From NCBI GenBank assembly GCA_016930015.1, contig JAFGHR010000108.1, positions 1 to 60,954 on the forward strand: a DNA stretch of 60,954 nt, read 5' to 3'. Positions 58,363-60,954 of this stretch are shown one piece after another (the first letter of the stretch is position 1; each line of letters opens with the position of its first letter). This DNA comes from Anaerolineae bacterium (GTDB taxonomy: Bacteria; Chloroflexota; Anaerolineae; Aggregatilineales; Aggregatilineaceae). The notes beneath the pieces are model-generated. The model did not search any database. It had not been told where the DNA came from and worked only from the letters and a program-made list of their open reading frames with translations. A program made the position numbers and the translations under genes.

Positions 58363-60954
58363 ATGACTCTCACACACGAACAACAGGCCGCCGTTTATAC
58401 GCATGACCGCCACCTGATCGTGACGGCGGGGGCGGGCAGCGGCAAAACGCGCGTGCTGGTCGAGCGTTTTTTGGCGCTGCTGGAAGCCAACCCCGATTGG
58501 ACACTGCCATCAGTGGTGGCGATCACGTTCACCGAAAAGGCCGCGCGCGAGATGCGCGACCGCGTGCGGCGGGCCATCGACGCCCGGATCGCGGCGGCGG
58601 CACTGGAAAACGATGACGCGGCGCTAACGCGCTGGCTCGATCATCAGGCCGCGTTGAGCCGCGCCCGCATCGGCACGATTCACGCGTTATGTGCGCATAT
58701 CCTGCGATCCAATCCTGCCGAGGCGCGGCGCGATCCCGCGTTCGAGATGCTGGACGAAAACGAGGCGGCGGTTGTGCGTGACGACGCCGTCGAGCAGGCG
58801 CTGGCCCGGCTGGTGCACGCGGATCACCCGGCGGCGGCGCTGCTGGCCGCGTATGGCGTGCGGACCGTGCGCGGCGTGCTGGCCCGTTACGCGGGGCGGG
58901 GGGGTGCGCAGGCCGTTTACGACGCGCTGGACCGGCCCGACGAAGCCCTGTTAGCCGAGTGGGAGACGCACCGGCAGGCGGCGCTTGAGTCGCTGATGGC
59001 CGACGTACACGCCGATGCCGCGCTGCGGGACGCGTTGAACTGGATCAGACCGTCCGATCTGCCGCCCGGTGACAAACTCAGCGATGTGTGGGCGCTGGTC
59101 CACGCGCAGACGGACGCGCTGCTGGGCACCGATCCGGCGGCGTTTGTGGCGGCAGTGGACGCGCTCGCGGGCGGGATCAGGCTCAACGCCGGATCGGCCA
59201 AAAACTGGGGCGGCAAGGATCAGGTGGACGAATCCAAAGCCGTGCTGAGGGGCATTCGTGACACCGTGCAGGCGATCCAGGGCGCGCTGCCGTCCTTGTC
59301 GGCTGAGCGTGACGCCGAGGCGGTCGCGTGGCTGGCCCTGTGGTGGGACGCGATCCAGGCGGCAGCGGATGCCTACACCCGGCTCAAACACGGGCGTAAC
59401 GCGCTCGATTTCGACGACCTGGAAACGTTAGCGCGTAACCTGCTGCGCCAGCATCCGCACGTCGCGGCGCGTTATGCGCACGAGTTCCGGCACGTGATGG
59501 TCGATGAATTCCAGGACACCAACCACGCCCAGCGGGATATCGTGTATGCGCTGGCGGGCGTCGGCCAGCCGGGATCGGAGGGGCGGCTGTTCGTGGTGGG
59601 TGATCCCAAGCAGAGCATTTACGCCTTTCGCGGCGCGGATGTCAGCGTCTTCGGGGCCGTGCGCGACGACCTGATCGCTCAGGGTGGGCAGGAACTGCCG
59701 CTGGCGACGTCATTTCGCACGCATGAAGTGCTGGTAACGATGCTCAATACCATTTTTGAGCGGCTGCTGTCGCCGGGCAGTAGTCCGACCGCCCGTTACG
59801 AAGTGGATTTCGGGCACCCGATGGCGGCGGCGCGTCCCTCGGAACCAGCGGATATCCCGGCGCACGCCTGCCCGCTGGCCGTGCTGGCTATTCCGCAGCC
59901 CGATATCGGACCGGAAGCGGCCCCGGACGAACGGCTGAGCGCCGATGATCTGCGCCGCTGGGAAGCGTGGACGCTGGCGCAGCACATTCACGACCTGGTG
60001 CGGGCGGGCACGCCGGTCTGGGATCGTGACCTGGCGCATGACGACCTGCCGCCGGGCGCGTTTGTCCCGCCGTTTGCTGCCGAGGCCGGGCGCGGCGCCT
60101 ATCGCCCGGTGTGTTACGGGGACGTGGCGGTGCTGTTCCAGGCCATGACGCGCGTTCCGCTGTATGAGGACGTATTCAAAGCGGCGGGACTGCCTTATGT
60201 TACAGTCGCGGGCAAGGGTTATTTCGACCGCCAGGAAGTCTGGGATTTGCTTTACCTGCTGAGCGCGCTGCACAATCCGAACGACGATCTCGCGCTGGCG
60301 GTCGCGCTGCGCTCGCCGCTGTTTGGCCTGAGCGACGACGCGTTATACGCGCTGCGCCGCGTGACTCATGAAAACGGGGATCGCGTGTCACTCGCGCGGG
60401 CGTTAGATTTTTATGTAAACGTGCCATCGCTGGCGGGCGATGACGCGGCGGCGTGTGATTTTGCACGCGGCGTGTTGTCCGAACTGCGTGGATTGGCCGG
60501 GCGGGTGTCGATCGCGGACCTGCTGACGCGTGCCGTCCACCTGACCGGCTATCAAGCCGCGCTGACCGGGCTGGCCGACGGGGCGCGGCGGCGCGGCAAC
60601 GTCGAAAAGTTGATCACGCTCGCCCGCGACTCCGGGCGGGTATCGCTGGGCGCGTTTGATGCGTATGCGCGTGACCTGGCGGCGCGTGAAGTGCGCGAAG
60701 GTGAAGCCGCCGTCGAGATCGAAGGCGCGGTCGTGTTGATGTCAGTGCACGCCAGCAAGGGGTTGGAATTCCCGGTCGTGGCGCTGGCCGATACGTCGTG
60801 GGACCGCACGCGGCAGGCGGGTGTATTTACGCTCGATCCGGTGCTGGGCGCGGTGTGCAAACTCCCCACGGACGATCCGGCGAGCGAGATCGAGCAGCCG
60901 TTTGCCTGGGAATGGGCGCGGACGCTGGCCGAACGCCGCGACCGGGCCGAACGC
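58363..60954 (+). CDS. addA: AddA-like UvrD-family helicase (3' end outside window)
   Basis: The frame is open from ATG 58363 to the window edge (864 codons seen), 20 bp after addB. GAAAGG lies about 8 nt upstream. The superfamily 1A helicase motifs are present: Q motif LTHEQQAAVYTHD, motif I TAGAGSGKTRVLVERF (22-29), Ia VAITFTEKAAREM, motif II VMVDEFQDTNHAQ near 378, motif III GDPKQSIYAFRGAD and motif V SVHASKGLEFPVVALAD. The C-terminal nuclease domain expected for AddA lies beyond the window. It is the 3'-5' motor and probable second nuclease of the end-processing complex. Confidence 0.88.
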   Translation, partial: MTLTHEQQAAVYTHDRHLIVTAGAGSGKTRVLVERFLALLEANPDWTLPSVVAITFTEKAAREMRDRVRRAIDARIAAAALENDDAALTRWLDHQAALSRARIGTIHALCAHILRSNPAEARRDPAFEMLDENEAAVVRDDAVEQALARLVHADHPAAALLAAYGVRTVRGVLARYAGRGGAQAVYDALDRPDEALLAEWETHRQAALESLMADVHADAALRDALNWIRPSDLPPGDKLSDVWALVHAQTDALLGTDPAAFVAAVDALAGGIRLNAGSAKNWGGKDQVDESKAVLRGIRDTVQAIQGALPSLSAERDAEAVAWLALWWDAIQAAADAYTRLKHGRNALDFDDLETLARNLLRQHPHVAARYAHEFRHVMVDEFQDTNHAQRDIVYALAGVGQPGSEGRLFVVGDPKQSIYAFRGADVSVFGAVRDDLIAQGGQELPLATSFRTHEVLVTMLNTIFERLLSPGSSPTARYEVDFGHPMAAARPSEPADIPAHACPLAVLAIPQPDIGPEAAPDERLSADDLRRWEAWTLAQHIHDLVRAGTPVWDRDLAHDDLPPGAFVPPFAAEAGRGAYRPVCYGDVAVLFQAMTRVPLYEDVFKAAGLPYVTVAGKGYFDRQEVWDLLYLLSALHNPNDDLALAVALRSPLFGLSDDALYALRRVTHENGDRVSLARALDFYVNVPSLAGDDAAACDFARGVLSELRGLAGRVSIADLLTRAVHLTGYQAALTGLADGARRRGNVEKLITLARDSGRVSLGAFDAYARDLAAREVREGEAAVEIEGAVVLMSVHASKGLEFPVVALADTSWDRTRQAGVFTLDPVLGAVCKLPTDDPASEIEQPFAWEWARTLAERRDRAER

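Overview
The window looks like chromosomal DNA of an environmental bacterium of the phylum Chloroflexota, most likely Anaerolineae-like. This is inference from GC-rich codon use, many lipoproteins and membrane proteins with Pro/Thr-rich linkers, paired Ser/Thr kinases, a GH57-type glycogen branching enzyme and an EF-G2-type factor. There is no rRNA, tRNA or species-level marker. I see about 46 protein genes, two of them cut by the window ends, no tRNA, rRNA or CRISPR array, and five copies of one small dispersed repeat.

Layout. 1-6.7 kb: a truncated PQQ-type sugar dehydrogenase lipoprotein; a histidine kinase-GNAT-methyltransferase operon; a solute-binding protein without permeases, followed by a small protein that looks like a histidine-kinase dimerisation helix lacking its histidine. 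6.7-12.4 kb: a DUF5680 protein, a GH63-like glycosidase, a lipoprotein, an AMMECR1-domain protein and an RRM-PHAX RNA-binding fusion. 12.5-15.8 kb: a cupin and a four-gene operon (metallo-beta-lactamase-fold hydrolase, two methyltransferases, alkaline-phosphatase-superfamily enzyme). 15.8-18 kb: an AT-rich leader and two envelope proteins, the first with a type IV pilin-like N terminus. 18-25.4 kb: MurJ-like flippase coupled to an alpha/beta hydrolase, a membrane-anchored C39 peptidase with TPRs, and an EF-G-like GTPase. 25.5-32.8 kb: a leftward block with a TPR protein, a Clp-N/hydrolase fusion, two Ser/Thr kinases, a GT2/GT21-like protein and a YceI protein. 33-40.2 kb: two large GT-C-type membrane proteins sharing a C-terminal domain flank a double-HTH regulator whose promoter carries an 18-bp palindromic repeat array; a PAP2/Aur1-like phosphatase follows. 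40.2-44.8 kb: an ABC exporter (ATPase and two permeases) and an SH3-domain protein. 45-53.2 kb: glycogen metabolism (GH57 branching enzyme, GlgA, small membrane protein, GlgC, debranching enzyme, stand-alone CBM48). 53.3-61 kb: an M23 peptidase, a small secreted protein and an AddB/AddA-like helicase-nuclease pair cut by the window end.

The most notable structure is the repeat family: about 190-210 bp, CAGGG/CCCTG termini, and in the clean copies 10-bp target-site duplications. It behaves like a non-autonomous transposable element, and one copy appears to encode the last residues of the GH57 enzyme. Other points of interest are the operator array of the double-HTH regulator, the Clp-N/hydrolase and RRM-PHAX fusions, and the small membrane protein between glgA and glgC.
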